From Salvia splendens (lineage: Eukaryota; Streptophyta; Magnoliopsida; Lamiales; Lamiaceae), in assembly GCF_004379255.2 (NCBI RefSeq), contig NC_056040.1, positions 30,594,852 to 30,658,851 on the forward strand: a DNA stretch of 64,000 nt, given 5' to 3'. The translations under genes were made by a program, and so were the position numbers. Below the pieces are notes generated by a model that was not told the origin of the DNA, ran no database searches, and was given only the letters and a program-made list of their open reading frames with translations. Numbering within the stretch: the stretch's first letter is position 1; each line of letters starts with the position of its first letter. Positions 32,985-47,100 of the stretch are shown here, piece by piece.

Positions 32985-34446
32985 TGTAGGGGTTGGCAGC
33001 GGAAGAGTGCAGCAAATCAATCACATAATATATTGATCTATTTAGCATATTATTTACACAAAATCTATTCACGTAATTCTTACATGTATCATGATCATAA
33101 CTTGAATTTAATCACGCTTTAGTGTAATTGAAACCTAAAACATGCTTACTACGAAATTAGCCAATTTACCTCGTTGATTCTCCAAAGAATCGATGTTGGC
33201 TAGCGCTTTCTCCACGTGAAGATCTTGAGTACTAAACCACGGATCCTCTGACTGGTTCCCGGACTGTAAACTGATATCAGTGTGGGCTGATCTCACCAGA
33301 ATACTAGGACTTGAATAAAGAAGACGAAAACTGCTCACGGAGGGAGCTGAAAATCGTCCCTCTTCTAGAAAGAGAGGGGGACAAAAATTATGATAATAAT
33401 TAAGTCTGTTTTCTGTCTCCTCTATTCTCCTATTTATATTAAGTCACATATTGGGCCCAGTCAGAGATCTATGGAAAATTTTGGATATGGCCTCCCCTAA
33501 TTAGCTTCTTACTAATTAATTTGAACCCACAATTTAATATAAGCTTATATTGGAATATTACGAGCAGCCAATACAGAAGTAATAATGCACTGTCCATCCA
33601 AATCCGAAATTACAAGTATTCTGGGTTTCCATTTGTTTGTCGTTCATTTCCCGTGCTTAAGATAGAAACGTCCATTAATTAATTAATGTATACTATGAAC
33701 TTAATTAATTAACATATTATTAACTCCAAGAGTGAACTTAACAAGAAACGCTTATTTATTATTCATAGAGTAATCAAACTCCAACTAGCTAGGTTCCGAA
33801 TAATAAAACCTTGTTTCGAGCTCCTCTTGTGGACATTATCACATGAGAATTACCTCGCGCACAATTCAATATAATAGCAATCCTAGCACTGCTAGATATT
33901 AATCACCACTACCCAATATACCAGGATTCTTGGGTTGCGAAAAACCTGCACCATTTGGTAAGTCAAAGTAGTGCATAATCAATACCGTATGCTCAATGCT
34001 AACGTACATTGATTAAGAAATTAATTATCAAGACCTCGTCTTTCAGTAGATAGCATAATGACTCGTCTTGCTGTTAGATCCAATTCAGTGCTATACCACA
34101 CCAATGTCATCTTATTTCAGTAAGACTTAGAAATATGCGGACTGACATTGCAACCTTTCACGATATGTAGTCTAGGCCTATCTAGGTTGTGAAATTCTTA
34201 TTTTTCTTTGTTCAGAACCGACCGTGTTACCTTAAAGTGGACGACGCCCACAACCGGTCTACTAAAACAAAGACTTAGACTTTGTTACATTGCTTATACA
34301 TTTAAATATGCAATAAGCATTCATTAAATGTAAAACATAACAACATTATGACAAAAATAATCAGTTGCATCCATTGAAAAATAAAATATAGAGTTTTTCA
34401 GTATTCAATCACTCGAAAGGTGATTTCTAGTATATTAACTCTAACA
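32985..34446 (-). mobile_element. 3' LTR of the copia element, 1462 bp
   Basis: The minus strand starts TGTTAGAGTTAATATAC and ends CCCCTACA. It is the complete LTR of the pair. Confidence 0.85.
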
Positions 34447-34462
34447 ATCTCCCACTTATACT
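34447..34462 (-). other. Polypurine tract of the copia element
   Basis: The minus strand reads AGTATAAGTGGGAGAT directly before the LTR start TGTTAG, a typical copia plus-strand primer. Confidence 0.8.
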
Positions 34463-34516
34463 CAAAACAACTTTCGAGTATACAAAATAAATGTGCACTA
34501 CGTCTAATTCTCCCAC

Positions 34517-37500
34517 TTATACTGAGAGCGAGTTGAGGTCTTGAATGAGTCGAACTCCCATCCCTTTAACATGGCATTCGAACGGTTTCACCGCCAATGC
34601 CTTTGTAAAAGGATCTGCTAGGTTGTTCTCTGACGCAATCTTGACCACTTGTATGTCTCCTCTCTGCACTATATCTCTAATGATATGATACTTCATCTCT
34701 ATGTGTTTGCTCACTTTGTGAGCACATGGTTCTTTCGAGTTTGTCACAATACCAGAATTGTCACAATAAATGGTGATGCTCTTGGGCAGATTCGTAACCA
34801 CACCTAAGTCCATAAGGAAGTTCTTGAACCATACAACCTCTTTTGCAGCCTCCGAAGCGGCCACATATTCGGCTTCCATGGTAGAGTCCGAGATGCATTT
34901 CTGATTCACACTCTTCCAAATTACGGCTCCACCTCCTAAGGTGAACACATATCCAGAAGTAGACTTTCTCGAGTCCTGATCAGCTTGAAAATCTGAGTCA
35001 GTATATCCCAAAGGACAGAGCTCGGCTGCATTGTAAACTAGAGCATAGTCCTTAGTCCGTTCAAGGTACTTGAGTATGTTCTTTACGGCAGTCTAATGTC
35101 CTTGGCCCGGATTCGACTGATATCTTTCCACCATGCCAACTGCAAAGCAAATATCAGGGCTTGTACAAAGCATAGCATACATGAGACTTCCAACTGCCGA
35201 AGCATATGGTATCTTTCACATCTCTTCTATCTCAGATGGCGTTTTGAGGCACATCTCTTGAGATAGATGGATGTCATGTCTAAAAGGTAAGAAACCTTTC
35301 TTGGCATCTTGCATGCTAAAGCGACTAAGTACAGTGTCGATGTGAGGTTCTTGAGATAAGCACAACGTCCTCTTCTCACGATTCCGAAGAACCTTAATTC
35401 CGAGGATGTGTCCTGCGTCTCCCATATCCTTCATCTCGAACTGGTTCGACAACCAAGTTCGTACTGATGACAACATCTTTTTATTATTTCCAATTAGAAG
35501 AATGTCATCTACATATAAAACTAAGAACACAACATTCTCATTTTCAACCTTCTTGTAAACACAACTTTCATTTGGGCACTTTTCAAATCCAAACTTATGA
35601 ACAGTCTGATCGAAACACTGGTTCCATGATCTAGATGTTTGCTTGATGCCAAAAATGGTCTTCTTAAGCTTCCAAACCATGTGATACTTGCCCTTTACGG
35701 CATATCCTTCAGGTTGTTCCATGTAGATGGTCTCCTCAAGACTCCCGTTCAAGAACGCAGTCTTAACGTCCATCTGCCACACATCCCAATCCATGTAAGC
35801 TGCTATAGACAAAAATATCCAGATCGATTTGAACATGGCCACCGGGGAGAAGGTCTCGTCGTAATCGACTCCTTCCCTTTGGGTATACCCCTTGGCCACT
35901 AGTCTTGCTTTAAAGACTTTAACTCGTCCATCGGGTCCACGTTTACGCTTGTATATTCACTTGCTCCCAATGGCACAGCCTTTGGGTAGGACGGACAAAT
36001 CGTAGACGTCTTTGTCTATCATAGATTGTAGTTCTGAATCCATTGCTTTCACCCATTCGCAATGATCGATATCCACCTGCGCCTCTGCAAAGTTCTAGTG
36101 ATCTAATACATTTTTGTCCGATGAGTGATCCATAGATTCCCCCAAACCAACGTATCTATCGGGCTCATGAGAGACCCTCCCACTGCGGCGCGTCACTACA
36201 ATAATTGGAGTAGAAGTTGAAATTTCGGGAAGTGTTTGTACACTATGTACGGGTTCTTGGTTAATGGAACTTGTGACAGAAGTTAGCTCGTCAAGAGCCA
36301 CTTCACTGTTGGGTTTATGATTCATTACAAAGTCTTCCTCTAAGAATGTCGCGTGGGTACTCACAATGAATTTCTTGTCCCGGAGACTATAGAATTCATA
36401 AGCTTTCGATCCTCTAGGGTACCCTATAAACACACATACCTCCGTCCTTGATCCCAGCTTAGTTGGATCATTTTCCAATACATGAGCCGGGCAACCCCAA
36501 ATCTTGAGATGTGCTAGATTGCACTTGTGCCCAGTCCACAACTCATAAGGAGTAGTAGGCACGGATTTTGACGGTAAGTTGTCTAAAATATGACTCGCAG
36601 AAAGCAAGGCATGTCCCCAAAACGAAATAGGTAGTCGTGCATAACTCATTATCGACCGGACCATGTTCAACAAGGTCATATTCCTTCTTTCGGCCACGCC
36701 GTTCTGCTGGGGTGTGCCCGGCGCGGTCAGTTGGGATTCAATTCCCGCCACCGATAAGTAGTCCAAAAACTCGGCACTGAGATACTCGCCTCCGCGATCA
36801 GATCGCAGGATTTTGATACTCTTTCCATGATACGTCTCCACATATGCCTTAAACTCTTTGAACTTGTCAAAAGATTCAGACTTGTGGCGCGTCAAATAGA
36901 CATATCCAATTTTTGAGAAGTCATCAATAAAGGTGATGAAGTATTGAAAACAGCCTCTTGCCTCGGTTGACATTGGTCCACACACATCGGTATGAACGAG
37001 CTCAAGTACTTCCTTGGCCCTATTGCCCTTAGCCTTAAAAGGCCTCTTGGTCATCTTGCCTTCCAAGCAGGATTCGCACGTATGAAACGGCTCCTTCTCT
37101 AGACCTTTGATAAGGTCTTGGTCCACAAGAGAATGGATCCATCTTTCATTGGCATGACCAAGTCTAAGGTACCATAAGTACGTTTCGTTCATTGAACTTG
37201 AAGGTTCTTTTCTTTTCCTTGAAATTTTCGATGTTGTAATGAGTTCTGATGTGCGATTATAAACTGTGTAGATGTGATTGTGTACAGATTGTTTTCCATG
37301 ATACCATGACCGATATAAGAACCATCTTTCTTAACAACGCAATTTTCATTAAAAGAAATCGAATATCCATCAAAAACCAATTTAGAAACTGAAATTAAAT
37401 TTCTTCTAAAAGAATGTATCAACAAAACATTCTTCAAAATAAAAAATCTAGCACTACTAAAACGCAAATAAACGACTCCCACTGCAACAGCCGCCACTTT

Positions 37501-38545
37501 AGTAGCGTCGCCCAACTGGACCTCGATCTCACCATCATATATCCATCTTGTCACCTGCATTAAGTCAGGATCAAAACAAATATGATCAGTAGCTTCAGTG
37601 TCAATAACCCAAGTATGAGTAGATGTCGAAGCCAAACATGACTCGACCACTAGAGCTTGATGCATACCTGTAGCCTTGCCCTTTTTAGGACAGTCTAGCT
37701 TCCAATGCCCCTTCTCTCCACACTTGAAACACTTCCGTGAAGGCTTCTTATTAGCCTTCTTCTTCTTCTTCTTCTTCTTCTTCTTCTTCTTCTTTCCCTT
37801 AGCTTTCTTAGTCGCAACCGGGTTCGGTGCCCTCTTCTTTCCTACGCCAGGCTTAGAGCCAGAGGAATGATGCGCCAGACTCAGCATAGCTACCTTAGCT
37901 TGAACCATAAGGTCATCCGCCCACTGAAGTTCAGTCAACAACTCTGCCAAGGTGTAATTCCTTTTGTTCATCTCGAAGTTGAGTTTGAACTGCTGGAAGC
38001 TAGAGGGAAGACTCTGAAGGATAATAGTCACTTGGGACTCGAGATCGATTGTCCCTCCCAAAATCTCAATTTGGTTGAGGTGGCTCATTATCTCGAGGAC
38101 ATGGTCCCGGACAGACGTGCCTTCCTTCATTGTCTTCGTCATGATACTCCGAAAGGCTTGAGACTTAGCCGCTCGATTCTGAGTACCAAAAAGATTTGTG
38201 ATATTTTGCATAATCTCGGCGGCAGTCGCCATGACAGAATGCTGATGCTTGAGCATTGAAGACATAGAAGCTAGCATATAGCACTTAGCCATCTCATTCG
38301 TCGTATGCCACCGTTTATGCGCATCTCTAACTCCTGCCGCGGCATTTGCCGCCGGCACTGGAGGCTGTGGACTAGTGAGCACAAACTTGTACTCTTCAGC
38401 TGTGAGAACAATGTCCAAATTTTGTTTCCGTTCTATGTAATTTTGGCCCTCGAGTTTGTTTTCTTTAAGAATTGCAGAAAGAGGATTGAAGGATATTTTG
38501 ACGATTTGGTTTGCACTGCAAAACAGAAGATTTACTATTTGTCAT
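34517..38545 (-). pseudogene. Ty1/copia gag-pol polyprotein with nonsense mutations
   Basis: Gag (about 38545-37700) is UBN2-like with a zinc knuckle, CFKCGEKGHWKLDC, preceded by a run of 13 Lys. The protease motif reads DTEAT instead of D-S/T-G-A. Integrase (37192-36300) has LGHAN, CESCLEGK, HTDVCGPMS, RSDRGGEYL and NGVAERRN. Reverse transcriptase (35899-35216) has TAFLNGSLEETIYMEQPEG and LYVDDILLIG. RNase H (35011-34517) has GYTDSDFQADQDSRKSTSGY. In-frame stops lie at 36095-36097 (TAG), 35957-35959 (TGA), 35216-35218 (TGA) and 35094-35096 (TAG). Gag has no in-frame ATG at its expected start; a TGA precedes it. The element cannot encode its own enzymes. Confidence 0.9.
37756..37793. repeat. 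(CTT)n microsatellite encoding a poly-Lys run in gag
   Basis: About 12-13 CTT units on the plus strand read as consecutive Lys codons on the minus strand, just before the zinc knuckle. Confidence 0.9.
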
Positions 38546-39411
38546 AAACTTATGTAAGACATTTGAGTAGATTAACCATAAAACTTTTCAAAATCTTACA
38601 ACTGTAGAATTAAAATTTTGTACCCTCCATAAGAGGTCAATACACATTAAAATTTTAGCATTTTACTGGTCACAACACCGACGAATAGTCCAGAGACCAC
38701 ATAATGACATGGCCGCCTAATGTTGCCTAAGCAAGACCACCAGATTTAGCATTACAGAATCTCATTTCTACAACACACTCCTATAACAATGTTCATGTAC
38801 TGCTAATAAAATCAAGCTATCTCATAAATTCTGTGTGAACTCCTGAATCTCGCAGTTTCTTGGGATTATTGTCTCCACATAATGGGTGGCGATAACGTTA
38901 GAAACCACATTCTAGTTCATACTATTTATGTTTGAGAAGTCCGCCCTCATGAACTTACTATTTCTTAGGATTATTGTCCTCACATAATGAGTGTCGATAA
39001 TATTAGAAACTAGCTTCACAAATTGCAGACCAATCGATGGAGACCATATACAAACATTAAGTTCATAATTAAAGCTTTGATATTTTGGTTATGGTTTTTC
39101 TTTAATTATCCTTAGCCTTAAGGCAGAAAAAGGCTTAATTAAATTCTGTTGGCATTAAATTGACTGGATAATTTAATCTTTTATTATCTTTTAGTATCTT
39201 ACTTTAGGAAATTAATTATTCTATAATTTAATTCTTATTCACGTCTACTATAAGATATTTATAAAATAAATGAATTATTCAAATCTTAATTAGACATGAA
39301 AAATTAAATTCAAATTATTTCCATGTTCAAGATTAGGAAGAGAAATTATATTATTTAATGTATTCCTTCATATCTATCCTTATTAAGATTCTAGATATAT
39401 AACTTTATTTA
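38546..39411. other. Unassigned DNA between copia gag and the 5' LTR
   Basis: 866 bp without an open frame. A copia primer-binding site (TGGTATCAGAGC on the minus strand) is expected beside the 5' LTR but is not visible here, and the first 85-90 bp of LTR sequence present in the left copy is absent. A short near-repeat (CTTRGGATTATTGTC..CACATAATG) occurs near 38861 and 38965. Confidence 0.5.
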
Positions 39412-40720
39412 ATGTAATTCTTACATGTATCATGCTCATAACTTGAATTTAATCATGTTTTAGCGTAATTGAAACCTAAAACATGCTTACTACGGAATTA
39501 GCCAATTGACCTCATTGATTCTCCAAAGAATCGAAGTTGTCTAGCGCCTTCTCCACGTGAAGATCTTGGGTACTAAACCACGGATCCTCTGACTGGTTCC
39601 CGGACTGTAAACTGATATCAGTGTGGGCTGATCTCACCAGAATACTAGGACTTTAATAAAGAAGACGGAAACTGCTCATGGAGGGAGCTGAAAATCGTCC
39701 CTCTTCCAGAAAGAGAGGGGGACGAAAATTATGATAATAATTATGGAAGAATTTGGATATGGCATCCCCTAATTAGCTTCTTACTAATTAAATTGAACCT
39801 ACATTTTAATATAAGCTTATATTGGAATATTACGAGCAACCACTACAGAAATAATATTGCACTGCCCATCCAAATCCGAAATTACAAGTATTCTGGGTTT
39901 CCATTTGTTTGTCGTTCATTTCCCTTGCTTAAGATAGAAACGTCTATTAATTAATTAATTAATGTCTGCTATGAACTTAATTAATTAACATATTATTAAC
40001 TCGAAGAGTGGACTTAGCAAGAAACGCTTATTTATTATTCATAGAGTAATCAATCTCCAACTAGCTAGGTTCCGAATAATAAAACTTTGTTTCGAGCTCC
40101 TCTTGTGGACGTTATCACACGAGACTCACCTCGCGCATGATTCAATATAATAGCAATTCTAGCACCGCTAGATATTAATCACCACTACCCAGTATACCAG
40201 GATTCTTGGGTTGCGAAAACCCGCATCATTTGGTAAGTCAAAGTAGTGCATAATCAATACCATATGCTCAATGCTAACGTACATTGATTAAGAAATTAAT
40301 TATCAAGACCTCATCTTTCAGTAGATAGCATAAAGACTCGTCTTGCTGTTAGATCCAATTCAGTGCTATACTACATCAATATCATCTTATTTTAGTAAGG
40401 CTTAGAAATATGCGGACTTACATTGCAACCTTTCACGATAGGTAGTCCAGGCCTATCTAGGTTGTGAAATTCTTATTTTTCTTTGTTCAGAACTGACTGT
40501 GTTACCTTAAAGTGGACGACGCACACAACCGGTCTACTAAAACAGCGACTTAGACTTTGTTACGTTCCTTATACATTTAAATATGCAATAAACATTCATT
40601 AAATGTAAAACATAACAACATTATGACAAAAATAATTTGTTGTATCAATTGGAAAATAAAAATAGAGTTTTACAGTATTCAATCACTCTAAAGGTGATTT
40701 CTAGTATACTAACTCTAACA
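39412..40720 (-). mobile_element. 5' LTR of the copia element, lacking its U5 end
   Basis: It aligns with the left LTR from about 33073 to 34446 (GTAATTCTTACATGTATCAT onward). The segment matching 32985-33072 is missing, and an internal deletion of about 74 bp is present near 39741. Confidence 0.75.
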
Positions 40721-40725
40721 GCGGA

Positions 40726-41120
40726 CGACTTTAAAGATGACAAACGAGTTATTATACCTCTGAGTTATGTTGAAGAGTGACGAATTGTGAAGAATTGAAG
40801 GTTTTAGTTTATAATGATGAGATTGATTTTAATTTTAAAGTTAATATAGTGTATAAGGAAGTTTTAAAAATGATGAGTAATTATCTATTGTGTTTAATTC
40901 TTTATTGTGATAGATTTTTATTTTCCTATTTCATGGTTTAATGTTTAAACATTATATTATGTTGATTTGTGTTTAAATTTATTATGCCTCAATGTTGAGT
41001 TATATAGATTTTTGATTTTTGTGCACGCCCAAGTAAAAATCAAAGTTCCCCCTTTCCCTTTAGCTTAACCATTTGCCCAAAACCCTAGTATTTCTCCTTG
41101 TGACCTAAGCGCGCGCGTTC
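40726..41120 (+). promoter_or_regulatory. Upstream region of the FIP1-like gene
   Basis: AT-rich DNA with TATATAG near 41003-41009, then a pyrimidine-rich leader (CCCCCTTTCCCTTTAGC) and AAAACCCTAG before the ATG. The copia element ends only 400 bp upstream of the ATG, so the promoter is short or lies partly in the transposon. Confidence 0.35.
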
Positions 41121-44100
41121 ATGGAGGACGACGACGAGTTCGGAGATCTCTACACAGATGTCCTCCGCCCCCTCCAACAATCTGCTGCAGGGAAGCCGCC
41201 GGCCCCGATCGATCTCCACATCGACAGCGACGATGAGGAGATTCTCTACGGAGCTTCGGATTCGACCACGGCGAAGCTCAATCTTAATTTGAATCCCGGT
41301 AGGAATTCGGACGCCTTGATTCTGGAAAAAACCATTCTTCAACCTAGGCAAATTGATTTGAATTCGGATTCGTGCCAAAGGATTGATGGATTAGTTGAAA
41401 AGGGGGGTGATAGTTCGGGGTTTGAGGCTAGGGTTTTGGAGAAGGGGCGTGGCAAGGCGTCGGATGGTGATGATGATGATATTGATATAATTGTGGAAGA
41501 AAGGGAGGATAAGGACGGGGATTTGATGGAGAATGATCCTAACTTAACGAACAATGATGTGAAGATGTATGCTACTGCAGTTGAAGAGGGAAATAGTATG
41601 AATTTGTTGAATGAAGCTGGTGAAATCGGTTCGCAGCAGATGATCCCAGGGCTTCTTTTGGGAGGGTTACAGAATCCCGGGGCTACGAATGTTGAGGATG
41701 AGTGGGACAGTGAAGAGAGTGATGATGATCTGCAGATAGTGCTCAACGACACCCACCACGTGCCAATGGGGATGGAAAGGATACCGGGAGTGATTGACGA
41801 GGATGATGAAGATGGAGAGCCCTTGGTGATTGTCGCGGATAATGGGGACCCTCATCACCAGGCACCGAGGACTGTGGACGAGCAAGAGTGGGGCGGTGAG
41901 GAAGGAGGATCTGGAGCCGACAGGGAGAAGGATTTAGGAGACGCCACAAAGGCAAGTGGAGGAGGAGGTGGGGCTGCTCCCGCAGCTGCACAGCCAAAGG
42001 TTGCGTACAGCAATCATGCATACCATCACCCATTCTCTTCACAGTTCAAGGTCAGCATCTTGTTTGATGAGCGCATACAATGTAATTTGCATTCTAGTTG
42101 GAACCGTAGTACTTTTGTAGTGAATCTATACATATTAATGATGCTGAAGATGATCAGCAATATTGTGGATGAGCTCTTGTCTCATAGTGATGGGATACTA
42201 AACAACACTGATCTTAAACTTTCTCTTATTAATGAAGTTACATATTTTCTTCATATATCTTTTTCTTTTTTGAATTTTATCTCATTTATGATGCTGTTGG
42301 GACTCTGATTTCTGCTGTTAATTGAGACGTACACATGTCAGTTGTTGAGACTTGAGACTATATTATTTGGTTGCTCTTTTCGACTGCATCCACATATTGA
42401 TGGAGATGTTAATGGAGGACAATACCTCTTGGACACTTCTCTTTCTGGGTGAATCTATCAGTAGATGAGCGCATTTCTCCTTCCAAATAGACTTGTAAGA
42501 TGAAATGAAAAAAAGTGTTACCATGCAAAATGCAGGGACGTGATGTTTATATACCTATATATATATACAGGGTTGCGTTAAGGATAACTAGCCAGTCTAT
42601 TTTGGCATTTCATGCCACCATGGTGCTTGCTCTTCCAGAACCTGTCTTCTTAACCAATAAAGATCTACACAACTCAATTGCAAGCATTCTTTATTTTCTG
42701 ACTTATTTGTATAAGAAACAAAGAAGCCTTTATTAATTAACAAGGGAATTTAGTATGAATGGATGATGAATCATAAGTTAGATCAGTATTGAATTAAAAT
42801 GATACTATTCCAGAGTCTGTTAATATTAGATACAAAGAAACCCTTGAAGTCTCTATGGTCTAGAATCCTATGCAACCATAGATTTTACCCTATCTCACAC
42901 TTCATTTCTTCTATACACCTGTCCTGAGAATACTGGAAATTCTCATTTTCTGTTCTATCCAAAGAGGCCAACACAAAGTTGGGACTGTGACCCATAAGAT
43001 TATGCCTCTTTTACTCATGAATCCAAGTCCAGCAAAGCACGCGATAGAAAAGAAAAAAAGGCAGTCTGTTTCGACCGACACAATGCCTAATTCCTTCATA
43101 CTTATTGAATAATAATATTATAACATCTGGCTACTAGAGCATGCTGGGTCCATGTCTCTGCACAAAACTGTACTTTATTTCAAGTTCGAGCTGTTTAACC
43201 ATGTGATGTGCAAAAGGTTGAGTAAAGAAGTAGTTATTTCATGATTGCGTAGTTATTTATCTACTGAGAGATTGCACATTTGCACCTCAAATTGGATTTT
43301 CTTTTTGATTGCTGTCAAGCTTCTGTGGTAGACAAGCAAGCTACTGTGGCATCTTGTTCATCCTCATCTTAGCTTCAACGAATTCAAATCTCAGCTTGAT
43401 GAATGTATAGCAATTAAAATATCTATATCTAACTATCTTTCTATCTATATGCTCCCTTCGTCCCATGCTACTTGCTCCATATTCGATTTTGGCCCCTCCC
43501 AACTACTTGCTCCACATCTTTTTTTTGCAAAAACTAGATTCTCTCCTCTACTTTAGGCTCTCTTTCCGTCTCCTACTTTATTTTCTTTCATAATTTATTC
43601 TCTCTCCACTTAACCTTTAAATATCAATTTCTTAAATCTCGTGCCCAGAAGAAATGCCTCAAGTAGCATGGGACGAAGGGAGTATATAATTTATATTTAT
43701 ATTATAACATATCAATGAACCTTGTAACTCAAAGCTTGTTAGAGGTTCTACAATGGAAAACAATTCTAGCAATTATTCTCTGCTCATATAGAAATTCACT
43801 TAGCAAATTAAAGTAGCTCGCTCCTAGGTGTATGCAATATAATTGCCTAGTTTACTTAGGAAATACTGCCTTTCATGTTGGCATAGAAACATGAATGAGT
43901 TGGGCATAATGCATTTATTAAATTGTGTTTTTTTATATCAATATTTCTGTTGCTCTTCCTATTGTAATTCTTGTCATTTCTGGAATCTTGGATTATTAAC
44001 CATTAACCATTTTACATGTCTTTCTCTCTATGGGAACTGCTTAGTATGTGAGACCTGGTGCAGCACCATTCCCTCCAGCAGCTCCTGGAGGAATCCCAGG

Positions 44101-47100
44101 TCAAGTTCGTCCACCCATCAGCATGGGGCCTCCAGCGGGACGTGGAAGAGGTGATTGGAGACCGGCAGGAATGAAAGGGACCTTGCCTCAGAAGGGGTTC
44201 CATCCTCCAGCTTGGGGAGTTAATTCAGCAGGTCGTGGTTATGGAAGTGGATTGGATTTCACTCTTCCTTCACACAAGTAAGTTTATAGTCTTGGAAGCT
44301 TTCTGTCAATAGCGCTATTAGACTTCCAGTCTATAAATATACTCCCCCTGTCCCCAAAAAATTTCTTCTTTTGCAGTCCGTCTCACAAAATTAGTCCACT
44401 TTCTATTTTAGAAACATTTTCACCACACATTACACTATTAATGAGTGGGTCCCACTATTCACAAACATTACTTCAACTACTTTTCTCATTCTCTCTCATA
44501 CTTTACCAATTTTGCATAAAACCCGTGCCGTCACCAAAGTCCCTAATTTTAGGGCGTAGGGGGAGTATTACTGGATGCTGATCATGCAATAATCTCGGAT
44601 CAGGGATAGGGAAAAACAGGGAAGATAATGTGATAATCCTAATTTTAGTTACATCATTTGAAAGCGACAATTCTATCATAGCTGTAAAAGGTGCAGTCCT
44701 TGGCTGTTGCAAGGTGTGAAACATAGAAGACGCACAAAGTGCGAAAATGCCTTTGGTGAAATTCAACCTAATCTTAAATAGCAGTAACAAGGAACTGAAT
44801 GATTTATTAGGTCCTCTTTAGATGGATAATATTAGTACCAATCTCCTGTTGATTCATACTGGATATGTAATAATGATGCCTCCGGAATATCTTCATATTC
44901 TCAGGACAATTTTTGAAGTTGATATTGATAGTTTTGAAGAAAAGCCATGGAAACTTCCTGGTGTAGATGTGTCTGACTTTTTCAACTTTGGTTTGAATGA
45001 GGATGGTTGGAGAGAGTACTGCAAACAACTGGTAATTAGCTTCTCAAGTTTGTTGGTTATTTTAAGATAGTTGCAACTAAAGTGAATTTGATATCTGTAG
45101 GAACAACTCAGGCTTGAGATGACTATGCAAAGCAAAATTCGTGTTTATGAAAGTGGAAGGGCAGAACAGGTAACAGTGTAATGTTTTCATTTTGAAGTAG
45201 TTTTTTTGTATGATACAGGTGTGTATAGTAAAATTTTGGTTATTGTTCAAAATAATGTTGTGGATTCTGTGATGTTATATGTTCTTGAGTGTATCTGTAA
45301 CAAGTCCTGTTCGGTGTTCAAATCTAGGATTATGATCCAGATCTTCCGCCAGAGCTTGCAGCTGCAGTTGGTATCCAAGATAATACATCATCTCTAAAAG
45401 CAAGTCATGGAAAGGTTGATGATGGTCCGACTGACTTAGCAAGAGCAGCTGCACGTGAACGGCCTTCTCTTGTATGTGGTTTTTGCTTTATACTCCCTCC
45501 GTCTCACTCTAAGTTACACATTTTCCCTTTTGGGATGTCCCACTCTAAATGACACATTTCTAAATATGTAAACATCACTCTCTCTACTTTTTCCCTGTCT
45601 CTTACTTTATTCTCTCTACTTTACTCACAAAACAACACTACATAAAATCTCATGCCGAATTAGAAATGCTCCACTTAGAGTGGGACGGAGGGAGTAGTTT
45701 ATACTAGCAATAGAACCTTGATCTTTCTTGTTATTTTTGTAATTGGATCCTTATATTTGTTCGGTGGTTCTATTGGTTCCTTTATTTATTGTGTTCTCAA
45801 ACTACCATTTTGTTTAATTGGTTTGGGTCCTTAACTTTGTGGTATATCATCATTAAATCCAACTACAGATACACATCTCATTAGCTTTCTTTCTTAATCA
45901 GCCTGTTGGCAGACCTATTCCAGTAGAAACTGGTTCTGGTGATCGTCTTCCATCAATTGATACAAGGCGCCCAAGAATACATGATATTGATACTATTATT
46001 GAGGTTAGCAGTTGTTATCCTCTACACATAGCTGTCAATTATCTTGCTACTACTGTGTTTGTGCAACACCATAAGTCAACAGTGCCACAGAACTGATTAA
46101 GCTCCTGTAAAACAGATTGCCTGCCAGAGTCCCATGGATGGTGATGATACATCAGAGCAGCTGGATAGTGGTGATACTGCAAGAAAGGATCATGTTCGAG
46201 GAGGTGATGAAGCTGATAGTCTTCAACAAGATGATGCAGACCATATGGATAGCTATTCACCTGCATTTACTGATAATAAAAGAGAATTTGCATCAAGAAG
46301 ACCACAGCCGAAGAACACTGTCAATAATGATGATATTGCAAAAGAGGATGTTTCACATCTTCCTTCAGAAAATTCGCATTCTGATCGGGAAAATATCGTC
46401 CTGCGAGAGGAGAGGTACATAAATATTTCTATAACCAATTTCAGATAGATTTGTAATTTGTGTTGCTTTTCATAATTCTGGCTGATTATGGTTCTTGTAT
46501 TAAGCTTGCCTGAAATTGATTTAGTATGAAGAGTACGTGATATTGTTAGTACTAGTATTCACTGGTTGCTTTATTTTAGGAGGATACTGAAAAATTGTTT
46601 TGCATACAATAAGACTTATTGTGGCTACTCTTATCTGGGTTTCATTTACAAAAAAACAAATAGTTAGACCTGCCAGATTGACCATCGCAAAAAAGTTAAA
46701 TTATGACTCCCGGATTGTTGTGTAGACTACAGCTTATCCAAAAAGAATGAGCCTGAGAAAGTGCATGTACGATGCCATTGCCAGATTCTAATTCAAATGA
46801 CTTACACCAGTGTGTCTGTATACTTTATCCATAAATTATAATTATTTCAGGGATAATGATGCTTCAGTGGTGGATGATAGAAGCTTTAATATGGAGAGAG
46901 AGGAAATGGCTTCAGATGCATCAGAGAGGGGTAAACGTGAAGAAGGAATTTTAAATTCCACAAAGAAACAAAAGCTAAGTTTACCCGTAGGACAACCTCC
47001 ACATGAGTATGATGATGGGAAAGACTCAAAGGCTGCAAGGAGTAATGACAGCAAACTAAGATCAGGAAGCAGTGAACATCTTCATAGTTCAGATGGTGTT

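Larger units (their letters stand above)
32985..40720 (-). mobile_element. Ty1/copia LTR retrotransposon, 7.7 kb, inactive
   Basis: The TSD is GCGGA on both sides (32980-32984 and 40721-40725). The outer ends are TGTAGGGG and CTCTAACA. The gene order on the minus strand is gag, protease, integrase, reverse transcriptase, RNase H, which defines Ty1/copia. The LTRs are clearly diverged (point changes plus a deletion of about 74 bp near 39740 in the right LTR). The polyprotein carries at least four nonsense codons, so this is an old insertion. Confidence 0.92.

Noticed and set aside
41339..42042. Minus-strand frames opposite FIP1 exon 1
   Set aside because: Shadows of the plus-strand acidic coding sequence.
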